From Candidatus Lucifugimonas marina (GTDB taxonomy: Bacteria; Chloroflexota; Dehalococcoidia; Lucifugimonadales; Lucifugimonadaceae): a stretch of DNA of 64,000 bases. The notes under the pieces were generated by a model. That model saw only the letters and a program-made list of their open reading frames with translations, did no database searches and was not told the DNA's origin. Positions 53,653-62,397 of the stretch are shown here, piece after piece. The stretch is from assembly GCA_029593915.1 (NCBI GenBank), contig CP046147.1:1798001-1862000 (forward strand), read 5' to 3'. Position 1 is the stretch's first letter, and each line of letters begins with the position of its first letter. A program made the position numbers and the translations under genes.

Positions 53653-55338
53653 ATGACCGAAATGACTGGCGGCGAATTTCTTGCCGATACGATGCACGGA
53701 TACGGCGTAACCCACTTCTTCTTTATGCCGGTTATCGTCGACGATTCGATGGTTCGAATGGAAGAACTCGGTATCACCCGAGTTATGGCTCACAGTGAAA
53801 AGCCTGCCGCTTACATGGCAGACGGCTACGCCCGGGTGAAAAACTCCGTTGCGTTCTGCGGAGCGCAGTCTGTCGGAGCGACAAACCTTGCTGCGGGCCT
53901 CCAAGACGCCTATCTCGCAAGCTCGCCTGTTATCGCCCTTACGGGTCGATTGGCGCAGGAACAGCAAGATCGCCACGCCTATCAGGAAGTCGACCACGCT
54001 CACCCATTCCAGGCAAATACCAAGTACAGCGCTCGGGTCGATAAAACCGACCAGCTGCCGATGTATCTCAGGCAGGCGATTCGTGAGGCAACGACCGGTA
54101 CTCCCGGTCCTGCTCACCTCGATCTAGCTGGTATCGCTGGTGGTGACATCACCAAGAAAAGCGCCGACATGGAAGTGGTCATCGAAGACCAGTTCTCAAG
54201 TCTTCCTCCGTTCCGTCCTGAGCCAGATGCCGGTTCAGTAAACGCAGCGCTCAGTGCATTGGCAAGTGCAGCTCGACCAGTAATCATTGCCGGTGGCGGG
54301 GTAAAAACATCGGGCGCTGGCAAGCAGTTGATTGAACTCGCTGAGCGGCTGAATATTCCAGTGGCTACTTCGCTCAACGCAAAGGAAACATTCCCTTCAG
54401 ACCATCCGCTGGCAATCGGTGTTCCAGGTTCTTACTCACGTGCCTGTGCCAACAAGGCAGTCGCCGAAGCCGACATGGTGTTCTTCATCGGAAGCCACAC
54501 AGGCGGTCAGGTCACTAACGACTGGAAGCTTCCACGAGAAGGCACCCGAATCGTACAGATGGATATCGACGCCTCGGAACTTGGTCGATCATTCCCAATC
54601 GAAGTCGGCATGATGTCTGACATTCGAGCCGGACTCCAAAAGATGCTAAACGCCAGCGGTGAAGTTGGTACAGCGAGCGACGAAGCAGGGCGCGCCAAGT
54701 GGGTTGTTCGCACTCAGGAACTGGTTGCCGAGTGGAAAGCAGGCGTCGATGATCTTTGGAATTCAGACGATATGCCGATGCGAACGGAACGCCTGACCAA
54801 GGAACTTACCGATCACCTGCCAAGCGATTCGATTCTTGTAGCCGACACTGGTCATTCAGGAATATGGACCGGCACGATGATTGATTTCAAAAGCCCCGAT
54901 CAGTCGTTCATTCGCTGTGCAGGTTCTCTCGGCTGGGCGTTCCCTGCCGCAATCGGAGCCAAAGCAGCCGCACCAGATCGCCCGGTAATCACCTTCGCTG
55001 GTGACGGAGCGCTCTGGTACCACTTCATGGAACTCGATACAGCTATGCGCTACGGCCTGAACACGGTGACTGTTGTGAACAACAACCACTCCCTGAATCA
55101 GGAGCGTGGCTTGAACGTGAAAAACTATGGTGGTGACTTGCCGGGATCGGATGAACTCTGGCACCTGACTGACACCGACTTTGCCGCAATGGCTGAGCAG
55201 ATGGGCGGATTCGGAATCACTGTGAAAAACCCTGGTGATTTCGAAGGTGCGATGGACCAAGCCCTGAATTCGGGCAAGCCAGCAGTGATCGATGTGAAAA
55301 CCAACATCGAAAGCATCGCTCCGCCGGCGTGGAACTAG
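53653..55338 (+). CDS. ThDP-dependent acetolactate-synthase-like enzyme (copy 2)
   Basis: A 561-residue ThDP enzyme with full domain order. PYR: 'HSEKPAAYMADGYAR' with catalytic Glu. Central: 'ARPVIIAGGGVKTSGAGKQLIELAERL'. PP: 'TFAGDGALWYHFMELDTAMRYGLNTVTVVNNNHSLNQE', carrying the GDG-x(26)-N motif. Only distantly similar to copies 1 and 3. It is followed by a terminator, then ceramidase-like and mannonate-dehydratase-like genes. Probably acts on a branched or sugar-derived 2-keto acid; the exact reaction is not predictable. Confidence 0.87.
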   Translation: MTEMTGGEFLADTMHGYGVTHFFFMPVIVDDSMVRMEELGITRVMAHSEKPAAYMADGYARVKNSVAFCGAQSVGATNLAAGLQDAYLASSPVIALTGRLAQEQQDRHAYQEVDHAHPFQANTKYSARVDKTDQLPMYLRQAIREATTGTPGPAHLDLAGIAGGDITKKSADMEVVIEDQFSSLPPFRPEPDAGSVNAALSALASAARPVIIAGGGVKTSGAGKQLIELAERLNIPVATSLNAKETFPSDHPLAIGVPGSYSRACANKAVAEADMVFFIGSHTGGQVTNDWKLPREGTRIVQMDIDASELGRSFPIEVGMMSDIRAGLQKMLNASGEVGTASDEAGRAKWVVRTQELVAEWKAGVDDLWNSDDMPMRTERLTKELTDHLPSDSILVADTGHSGIWTGTMIDFKSPDQSFIRCAGSLGWAFPAAIGAKAAAPDRPVITFAGDGALWYHFMELDTAMRYGLNTVTVVNNNHSLNQERGLNVKNYGGDLPGSDELWHLTDTDFAAMAEQMGGFGITVKNPGDFEGAMDQALNSGKPAVIDVKTNIESIAPPAWN

Positions 55339-55367
55339 TAGACTCCCGCCACCAGACCTGACTCACG

Positions 55368-55427
55368 AAAGACCCGAGCCAGTGCGCCGCTAATTCACTG
55401 CGGTTCCCGGTTTCGGGTCTTTTATTT
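55368..55427 (+). terminator. Intrinsic terminator after ThDP gene copy 2
   Basis: AAAGACCCGA (55368-55377) pairs with TCGGGTCTTT (55413-55422). The 35-base interior can form a smaller hairpin, and the stem is followed by TTATTT. It ends about 50 bases before the next gene start. Confidence 0.75.
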
Positions 55428-55474
55428 ACTGATCAACAACAGACCAAATCCCCCCGCCATTTACGGAGAACAAT

Positions 55475-56878
55475 ATGCTCGCAGCCGGTACCGCTAGAGT
55501 CGATATAACCCCACCGATAGGAATCGCCCACGCCGGATGGGGAGCGCAATCGCACGAAGGTGCTGAAGGCATCGACATGCCGCTGACGATCACCGCACTG
55601 GTTTTCGAAACGGCCGGTAACACAAACCCCGCCGAGCGTATTGCAATTCTCGATATCGATACCTGCATGCTCGCTCATGATTACGACCAAAATATCCGCG
55701 AGTGGGTCACTAAAGAAACCGGGATTCCAGCAGTGAACCAGCGGGTGTCGTACACCCACACTCACTCGGGCCCCATCGAAGGTCTTTCGTGGATCGCCAA
55801 AGGTGCCGAGATGGTCGAGCCGTGGTTCCAATCGATGGGTCCAGCTTCAGCAAAAGCAATTTCAGAAGCTATTTCAAAAATCGTTCCTGTGCGGTCTGAT
55901 TCAGGCACGGGCCACTGTGAAATCAATATCAACCGTCGCCCTGTGAGTCACGACGGGCAAGTATTCACCGGACGAAATCCTGATGGATTTGTTGATCACG
56001 AAGTGCTTGTAACTGCCATTGATGATCTCGAGGGCAATCCTGTTGCGACCCTCGTTAACTACGCCTGTCACCCAACGATCATGGGTCCGGAAAATAAGCT
56101 GATCACCCCCGACTATCCCGGACCGGTACGAGAGACCGTCGAGAGCGTTGTTGGGGGTACATGCCTGTTCTTGCAGGGTGCGGCTGGAAACCAGGGGCCT
56201 ATCGATGGCTTCACTGGTGATCTTTCGGTCTACCACAAGCTTGGCAAACAGCTGGGAATCGAAGCAGCGCGCGTACGACTAACTATCGACCCGGTTCCAC
56301 GCGAAGAAAAGCTCGAAGAGATTCTGCCGTCTGGTGCCGATCTAGGAATGTACACGTTCAAGCAAGCCGGGGAGTCGGACGACACACTTGGCTTGATTGA
56401 AACTGCAGCTTCGCTTCCGGTAAAAGAAATGCCGCCTGAATCTGAAGTACAGGCAAACTTCGACCGAATCACCGCCAATCTCGAAAACGTCAGAAACAAC
56501 GGCGGCAGCATCGAAGAAATCAAACAGGCAGCGTTCCCAGCCAAGCGCGAAACCCTACTGCTTCGACACACACAAACGTTTGGTCGAGGTGGAGACAAAC
56601 AGGAAATTCCGATTCAAGTAATCAGAATTGGAAACACCGCATTGGTAGCAATACCGGTCGAGCCATTCGCTGAAATCGGAACTGCTGTGAAGGAACGATC
56701 TCCTGCCGATTGGACCCTTTTCTCGGGCTACTCAAACGGCTACTACGGCTACCTTCCGATGGCATACGCCTACCCAGAAGGCGGATATGAAGTGGGTCCA
56801 ACGGCTCCGTTCGAGGCTGGTGCGGCGGAGCAGATGATCGAGGATTGTCTAGACGCTATTAAGAAGCTCTGGAGCTAG
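55475..56878 (+). CDS. Neutral/alkaline ceramidase-family protein
   Basis: A 467-residue protein related to the N-terminal catalytic domain of neutral ceramidases. It shows 'AAGTARVDITPPIGIAHAGWG', 'ILDIDTCML', the zinc-binding 'YTHTHSGP', 'NYACHPTIMG' and 'LQGAAGNQGPID', the last at the position of the nucleophile-containing loop. There is no signal peptide and no C-terminal Ig-like domain, so it is one of the short bacterial homologues whose substrate is unknown; amide hydrolysis is inferred from the family. Preceded by GGAG. Confidence 0.85.
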   Translation: MLAAGTARVDITPPIGIAHAGWGAQSHEGAEGIDMPLTITALVFETAGNTNPAERIAILDIDTCMLAHDYDQNIREWVTKETGIPAVNQRVSYTHTHSGPIEGLSWIAKGAEMVEPWFQSMGPASAKAISEAISKIVPVRSDSGTGHCEININRRPVSHDGQVFTGRNPDGFVDHEVLVTAIDDLEGNPVATLVNYACHPTIMGPENKLITPDYPGPVRETVESVVGGTCLFLQGAAGNQGPIDGFTGDLSVYHKLGKQLGIEAARVRLTIDPVPREEKLEEILPSGADLGMYTFKQAGESDDTLGLIETAASLPVKEMPPESEVQANFDRITANLENVRNNGGSIEEIKQAAFPAKRETLLLRHTQTFGRGGDKQEIPIQVIRIGNTALVAIPVEPFAEIGTAVKERSPADWTLFSGYSNGYYGYLPMAYAYPEGGYEVGPTAPFEAGAAEQMIEDCLDAIKKLWS

Positions 56879-56939
56879 TTTTTCCTACTGTCAGCGCCCC
56901 TTCACTCCTGATTCCACAAACCAATTTTCGGAGAAAATC

Positions 56940-57959
56940 ATGACCGACACACCAAACGGCCCAAAGATCGGAATTTCAGTCAGCAACTTCGATGACTCGA
57001 CACTAAGACGAGTTCGACAGCTTGGCATCACCAACGTTCATTCGAGCGGAGGTGCCGGAAGTTCTAATTCGAACTTTGGCAGGGAGAATCAACTGCCATG
57101 GACCGATGAAAAACTTGGTGCCGAAGTAAAAGCGCTCGCTGCCCACGGCATAAAAATGGGCATCAAGATGATCACAGGCTTCCCGAACGCTATATACGGT
57201 CGTCCGGGTCGTGACGAAGATATCGAGAAGGTCATTGAGTCAGTGAAGTGCGCAGGACGACTGGAAATACCAGTGGTCGAATACAACTGGTACGCCCACC
57301 GAATAATCGAGGGTTACTCATACGTAGAGGGTCGAGGCGGAGCCGAGTACCACGCCTTCGACTATGAATCGATCAAAGACCTACCGCCACTTCCCGAAGA
57401 AGGCGCTCACACCGCCGACGCTATGTGGGACAACATCACGTACTTCTTGAAAGCCGTCATTCCGGCAGCCGAAGAGGCGGGCGTGCGGATGGCATTGCAC
57501 CCGAACGACCCCCCTGCACCGATTAGTCGAGGTTCAGAGCAGATCATGGGCAGCATCGACGGCTGGAAGAAGCTCGCAAGCATCGTCGACAGTCCAGCAA
57601 ACGGCATCACTTTCGACTGTGGTGTGACTCGTGAGATGGGCGGCGACCCTGTTGAAGTGGCTCGCTACTTTGGCGATCTCGACCGTATCAACCATGTTCA
57701 CTGGCGCAACGTAATCACCGAAATTCCAAGTGAAAAATACACCGAGGTGTTCTTGGATGAAGGTGAAGTCGACATGCTCGCTGTGATGAAAGAACTCGTA
57801 CGCCAGAAGTACCCACGAATCGTCTATCCAGAGCACCCGCCCGTTATGGATCACGATAAAGAATTCGCTCACGACGGTTTTGGAGCTGGTTACACCGGAT
57901 TCGCTTACACCGTAGGCTACGCTCGAGCCACGCTGCAGGCTGCATTGGCAGATGTTTAG
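56940..57959 (+). CDS. Mannonate dehydratase-like TIM-barrel protein (copy 2)
   Basis: A 339-residue UxuA-like barrel, clearly paralogous to 27648-28709. Both share 'VEYNWYAHRIIEGY' or its equivalent, 'FLKAVIPAAEEAGVRMALHPNDPP', 'NGITFDCGVTREMGGDPVEV', 'INHVHWRNVI' and 'YPEHPP', and the same C-terminal 'YTGFAYTVGYARA'. It lies 61 bases after the ceramidase-like gene in the same direction, with GGAG upstream of the ATG. Expected to dehydrate a sugar acid such as mannonate. Confidence 0.86.
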   Translation: MTDTPNGPKIGISVSNFDDSTLRRVRQLGITNVHSSGGAGSSNSNFGRENQLPWTDEKLGAEVKALAAHGIKMGIKMITGFPNAIYGRPGRDEDIEKVIESVKCAGRLEIPVVEYNWYAHRIIEGYSYVEGRGGAEYHAFDYESIKDLPPLPEEGAHTADAMWDNITYFLKAVIPAAEEAGVRMALHPNDPPAPISRGSEQIMGSIDGWKKLASIVDSPANGITFDCGVTREMGGDPVEVARYFGDLDRINHVHWRNVITEIPSEKYTEVFLDEGEVDMLAVMKELVRQKYPRIVYPEHPPVMDHDKEFAHDGFGAGYTGFAYTVGYARATLQAALADV

Positions 57960-58047
57960 TCGTATTTGTCGATGCTCACGTAGAGCGGTACCATCTGCTC
58001 ATTCTCGACTCTGATTAAAACTTTCAATCCTTCTTCTAGAGAAAAAC

Positions 58048-58437
58048 ATGTACAAACTGAATCACATCCACATGAAGTCGAACGACCCGGAAAAGGCCGC
58101 CAACTGGTGGGTCGATAATTTTGGGTTCAAAATCGTCGATGATTCCACCCGAAACACCGGTGACCGATTCATCAAGTGCCAGTCAGCAAACGGTGTTCCA
58201 GTGAACATCTCAGGTCCACTCGATGGTCAAACGCTTCCTGAAAGTGATTCAGGACCAAATCTTGGACTTGAGCACTTTGGATTCGATGTAGATGACATCG
58301 ATGCCGAGCTGGAGCGACTCGCTGCGGTCGGAGCACCACTGGTCGACGGACCGAACGAGCTCCCCGATGGCACACGATTCTGCTGGGTTGCAGCCCCAGA
58401 CAACGTACGAGTAGAACTAATCCAGTGGCCTAGCTAG
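58048..58437 (+). CDS. VOC-family (glyoxalase/dioxygenase fold) protein
   Basis: A 129-residue single-unit vicinal-oxygen-chelate protein: 'LNHIHMKSNDPEKAANWWVDNFGFKIVDD', 'GLEHFGFDVDDIDAELERL' and 'VRVELIQWPS'. Candidate metal ligands are His6 or His8, the His of LEHFGF and the Glu of VELIQ. Members include lactoylglutathione lyases, epimerases and dioxygenases; which applies here is not clear. Last gene of the rightward catabolic run. Confidence 0.88.
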   Translation: MYKLNHIHMKSNDPEKAANWWVDNFGFKIVDDSTRNTGDRFIKCQSANGVPVNISGPLDGQTLPESDSGPNLGLEHFGFDVDDIDAELERLAAVGAPLVDGPNELPDGTRFCWVAAPDNVRVELIQWPS

Positions 58438-58505
58438 GTCGGCGGATTAGTGCTGGTTTGAACCTCCAAACCAGCGCGCCGTGCGATCACACACCCAATT
58501 TAGAC

Positions 58506-58636
58506 TTCCCGAGTGCAGCCGAGGGATCACGTTCAACACGAAGTAATTCGATATATCGGGCAGCAGCGTTACGCTAAGCCGAGGCACGGTGCGTCCCAAC
58601 CCCAGATCCCTCGACTCCGATGACTCCGCTCGGGAA
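58506..58636. repeat. Dispersed inverted-repeat element, copy C
   Basis: The left arm at 58506-58528 starts TTCCCGAGTGCAGCCGAGGG and shares 22 bases (TCCCGAG to GGGATC) with copy A. The right arm at 58605-58636 is an imperfect inverted counterpart (GATCCCTCG to CTCGGGAA with a 9-base insert). Length 131 bases, no open frame. It occupies the convergent gap between the VOC gene and the Gfo/Idh gene. Confidence 0.68.
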
Positions 58637-58688
58637 ATCGATTCTGGGCTGGAGACGATCGATGACCTGAGTCGGCGACAAAAGTCGC

Positions 58689-59819
58689 TTAGCTGTTATC
58701 CGTATCGGCGCCAAGATTTTCACCGCGGAGTCGATTGGCACGTATGTCGTGCTTGCCGGGATATCGAACTGGCAGGTGACCATCTTCGATCATCAAATCA
58801 AGTGGGTTGGCCATCGTCTTCATCGGCATTTGAACCTGCGTGTGAAGTCGGGCTGATTCGTAAACAGCGTGCACCATTTCTAATGCCTTGTAGCCGTTCT
58901 CGCCATTGCCTCGGTGGTAGTCGGAACGCCCCGAAGCCCAATCGGCTAGCTCACGTGCCTGCCCTGCTCCGCCCTCGACCCATTCAAAGCGGTCAGCACC
59001 GTATTTGAAGAATTCGCCATCGGGCTTGTGATGCGCCCAGCCGCCCGATTTTGCGTTCATCAGATATAGATCGTCAGTGGTCATTTCAATCATGCCTTCA
59101 GATCCGTAGATACGTGCGCCCTGCCACCGAACCGGAGTCAAATCAGAAACGATCATCGCCTGTGCATCATTCTCGAACCCGAACACCGCAAGCGCCTTGT
59201 CTTCGATTTGTGTGGATCGCTCCCAGTGATCGGTTTCACGCTCGACGTTGCCCATCACCCATGTGCACTCAATATCGCCTAGCAAGTAGCGGAACATGTC
59301 GGTCTGGTGCGAGGCATAGTTAGGAAGCCCATCGCCAGCGACACTGGTAATGAGCCGAACATCGCCAATTTCGCCATCTTCGATCATCTGCTTGGCAAGT
59401 GTGTAGGCGGGAAGGAACCGACGCTGGTGACCAATGACCAGTTTCACGTTGTTTCGTTCACAGACCATCAGCATTTCAGCGGCGGCTCCAAGGCTGTCAG
59501 CCATTGGCTTCTCACAGAGAATCGCCTTCACGCCTCCCGCAGCGGCGGCTGCAACGGTCATAGGAGCGTGACCACTGTGCCACACGCCGATCGAAACTAC
59601 ATCGGGTTTGGCGACTTGAAGCATCTCTCGGAAATCGGTGAAGTGCTGAGCCTTGTAATCGTCGTACTCAGAGAAAGCTTCGTCGTACTCGTCCATCACT
59701 TCCTGGCTCAGATCGGCCAAAGCGACGATTTCGTACTGTCCACTGTTCAGGTAGCCCTTTGAGTGGTTCTGTGTCATACCGCCGCTACCGATTACACCAA
59801 CGCGAAGTTTGTCTGCCAA
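58689..59819 (-). CDS. Gfo/Idh/MocA-family oxidoreductase
   Basis: A 376-residue NAD(P)-dependent sugar or inositol dehydrogenase type protein. N-terminal Rossmann 'LRVGVIGSGGMTQNHSKGYL', 'VALADLSQEVMDEY', and the family's 'AILCEKPMADS' with catalytic Lys. The C-terminal beta-sheet domain includes 'GARIYGSEGMIEM'. The frame is open to 59951, but TTG at 59819 follows GGAG by eight bases and gives the normal N-terminus. Same strand and just downstream of a ThDP enzyme gene; likely one transcript. Confidence 0.88.
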   Translation of the reverse strand: MADKLRVGVIGSGGMTQNHSKGYLNSGQYEIVALADLSQEVMDEYDEAFSEYDDYKAQHFTDFREMLQVAKPDVVSIGVWHSGHAPMTVAAAAAGGVKAILCEKPMADSLGAAAEMLMVCERNNVKLVIGHQRRFLPAYTLAKQMIEDGEIGDVRLITSVAGDGLPNYASHQTDMFRYLLGDIECTWVMGNVERETDHWERSTQIEDKALAVFGFENDAQAMIVSDLTPVRWQGARIYGSEGMIEMTTDDLYLMNAKSGGWAHHKPDGEFFKYGADRFEWVEGGAGQARELADWASGRSDYHRGNGENGYKALEMVHAVYESARLHTQVQMPMKTMANPLDLMIEDGHLPVRYPGKHDIRANRLRGENLGADTDNS

Positions 59820-59928
59820 TTTTCCAGCTCCGTAACTACATCTTCGAAACAACTCGGCAGAGTGTACAGGTGAAGGGAGACGCCGAGGCGCTGACGGCGC
59901 TAGGTGAATCGCAGTTCGATGACGACCA

Positions 59929-61551
59929 CTAATCCTCGGGGATAGCCCCAATGCTTAGGGCAAAGTTGTCCCAGTAGGGCTGTTGATCGATTCGAGCGTC
60001 AATGACGGTCGCCTTGTCGGCGGTCATTGCTTCGGTGATAGCTGATTCGAATTCTTCGGGTGTTCTGGCGACTACACCGTTCAGACCTACGGCTCGCCCT
60101 ACTGCTGCGAAATCGACGGGTGTGATGTCGAGTCCGAACTGTGGAAGTCCACGTGAGACCTGCCGAGATTTCATTGTTCCCAACGCCCTGTCGTTCACGA
60201 TAACCAGTGGCATCGCGACGTTCATTCGGGCGAATACTTCGAATTCACCAAGTCGCATAAGTGTCGAGCCGTCTGCACCAATTCCGATCATCGGCACATC
60301 AGGGTTAGCCATCTTTGCCCCAAGTGCAGCAGGAATCATCAGTCCCATCGTTCGTCCGCCTGATGTACCCAAGAAGCTACCGAACGTATCGAACTCCCAG
60401 AGATGCTCGAGCATCCGAACGAACGCACCAGTTTCCGATATAACAACACCGTTGCCGGGCAGCATTTTACGACAACTTGCGACGATGTCTTGAATCGCAA
60501 ATTTGGCGTCGGCAGGACGTTCGAAATAGTTCTGGATGATGTTCTGCTTGGCAAGGTCGATTGCTTCAATTGAAACACCTGTCCCCCCCGCGCTGCTTAG
60601 TGCATTCAACGACTCTCGCAGTGATCCATCCACTCGGACTTCGGGATTTGGAACAGTGGTGCGGTATTCGGGTCGAGACACCAATTCGATTGCTGGCATT
60701 TTGAAATCCCACGGTGCGTGAGTCATCAACGAATCGGCTCCGACCAGAATTGCCAAATCGCAGAGTTCCTGCAGTTCGCCTTCGATGGTGTGCGGAACGT
60801 AGTTTCCTGTCATCACCCCGGCGAATCGTGGGTGCGACTCGGGGAACACTCCCCTCGCATCCATGTTCACCTGCACTGCCCCACCGATGGCTTCGACGAA
60901 CTTCAGAAGTTCGGCAGTGGCACCTGTGGTAGCTACATCGGCTCCTGCGACAACCATTGGGTGTTTTGCTGAACCGATCAGTTTCTTCGCCTCTTCGAGT
61001 GCGTTCGCATCAGGCGAAGACTCGACGTAGTTTTCGGGAGCGGATTGCAGATCACCAACATCACCATCATCGAAGTTCGATGGATAGTCGATCACAACCG
61101 GACCTCGACGCCCATCTGTGGCTAATGCCACGGCATCCCGCAGTGTGTCATTAGCGGTAGATCTCTCCAGAGTGCTAAACGATTTTGTGATGCCGCCAAA
61201 CATAGCTGCGTGATCAGTTACTTGAACAAGATCGGTGTCTGAATTCGTAGCTCCTGCTTCGAATGCACACACGACCGGCATGCGTTCGAAGAAGGCGTTG
61301 GCCACTCCGCCGAGCGTATTTCCAGCACCGACGCCTTTAACACCAATCGCCAAGCCTGCCGTTCCTAATCCGGCACCGTAGTACGCAGCCGCTATGGCAG
61401 CCGACGATTCGTGAGCAACATGAACGAACTCAACTCCAGCCTTGCGCCCGGCTTCCATCGCATCCATCGGGAATCCCGAACCTGGCAAGCCGAAAACGTG
61501 TTTAATGCCACGGCGGGCTGCGTCTTGCATAAGTAGATCGGCGAATTTCAT
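59929..61551 (-). CDS. ThDP-dependent decarboxylase/synthase-like enzyme (copy 3)
   Basis: A 540-residue ThDP enzyme. ATG at 61551 gives the family start MKFADLLMQDAARRGIKHVFGLPGSG; the longer open frame to 61737 adds an unsupported 62-residue extension. Catalytic Glu in 'VHVAHESSAAIAAAYYG', central 'HPMVVAGADVATTGATAELLKFVE', PP motif 'IGIGADGSTLMRLGEFEVFARMNVAMPLVIVND'. It belongs to the broad acetolactate synthase/benzoylformate decarboxylase group. Divergent from the nitroreductase gene; the gap of 185 bases holds both promoters. Confidence 0.86.
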   Translation of the reverse strand: MKFADLLMQDAARRGIKHVFGLPGSGFPMDAMEAGRKAGVEFVHVAHESSAAIAAAYYGAGLGTAGLAIGVKGVGAGNTLGGVANAFFERMPVVCAFEAGATNSDTDLVQVTDHAAMFGGITKSFSTLERSTANDTLRDAVALATDGRRGPVVIDYPSNFDDGDVGDLQSAPENYVESSPDANALEEAKKLIGSAKHPMVVAGADVATTGATAELLKFVEAIGGAVQVNMDARGVFPESHPRFAGVMTGNYVPHTIEGELQELCDLAILVGADSLMTHAPWDFKMPAIELVSRPEYRTTVPNPEVRVDGSLRESLNALSSAGGTGVSIEAIDLAKQNIIQNYFERPADAKFAIQDIVASCRKMLPGNGVVISETGAFVRMLEHLWEFDTFGSFLGTSGGRTMGLMIPAALGAKMANPDVPMIGIGADGSTLMRLGEFEVFARMNVAMPLVIVNDRALGTMKSRQVSRGLPQFGLDITPVDFAAVGRAVGLNGVVARTPEEFESAITEAMTADKATVIDARIDQQPYWDNFALSIGAIPED

Positions 61552-61736
61552 GTTTTTACTCTGTGACTGCTCTAAACGTTCAAACGGAGCATTTTGATGG
61601 CTCTGAAAGCGGATGAATCCTACCAACTCCGCCCCGTGCGTGGGTGTAATATCTGGCGCATTACTCGAAATCGCTTTAGTACGATTCTGGCGTAAATTCC
61701 ATTCCTCTTTCTTCAGGGACATAAACACGAATTTCA

Positions 61737-62351
61737 ATGACCATTGACGAACAAAATCTCTCGTATGTCATCCACCACACCCGTGCGATGCGCCGGTTGA
61801 AAAGCGATCCCGTTCCGGAACAGCTTTTACTGGAATTAGTTGATGCTGCGAATCAGGGACCGACAGGCAGCAATAAGCAGAATGCCAGTTGGATCATTGT
61901 TCGAGATGCGGAACAGAAGAAGAAACTCGGTGAGTTAAATCGAATCGCAGTGCACGGCTACATCGATGGTGTTGAATCCTCAGCACCCGAACGAGCGGGC
62001 ATCGTAAAAGCCGTGAAGTGGCAGCGTGATCACTTCGATGAAATCCCGGCGATACTAATCCTGTGCCTTACGTTTGATTCACTACCTGCCGACAATTGGC
62101 GTGCCGGTGCGGGCGCGGGTGGATCGATATGGCCTGCGGTGCAAAATGTTTTACTTACAGCTCGTTCTCTCGGCCTAGGAGCAGCGCTTACGACGCTCGG
62201 GCTATCGAACCGACCTGCTGCAAAAGAATTGCTGGGACTGCCTTAATTGGTCGAACCGTTCGCCATCATTCCAGTGGGATACCCGATGGGCAAGTTCGGA
62301 CCAGTGAGTCGGCGACCGCTAGAAGACGTCGTGCACTACGACCGCTGGTAG
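61737..62351 (+). pseudogene. Nitroreductase-family protein with in-frame TAA
   Basis: The frame starts as an FMN nitroreductase ('IHHTRAMRRLKSDPVPEQLLLELVDAANQGPTGSNKQN', FMN-binding R-x-x-R and P-x-x-x-N-x-Q-like pattern). It runs to 'NRPAAKELLGLP', where TAA occurs at 62244-62246. The same frame continues for 34 codons with the normal family ending 'VEPFAIIPVGYPMGKFGP' and 'RRPLEDVVHYDRW', then TAG at 62349-62351. A full-length protein would have 204 residues; the truncated 169-residue product lacks the last beta-strand that normally swaps between subunits. Nonsense mutation or sequence error. Confidence 0.85.
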
Positions 62352-62397
62352 ATCAGGAAGCTAGTACACCACAGCCAACTCGAAATGGGTTATCTAT

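Noticed and set aside
59820..59951. 44-residue N-terminal extension of the Gfo/Idh protein
   Set aside because: The extension is Arg/Pro/Ser-rich and overlaps the upstream ThDP gene; the TTG at 59819 has a good ribosome-binding site and gives the normal family N-terminus.
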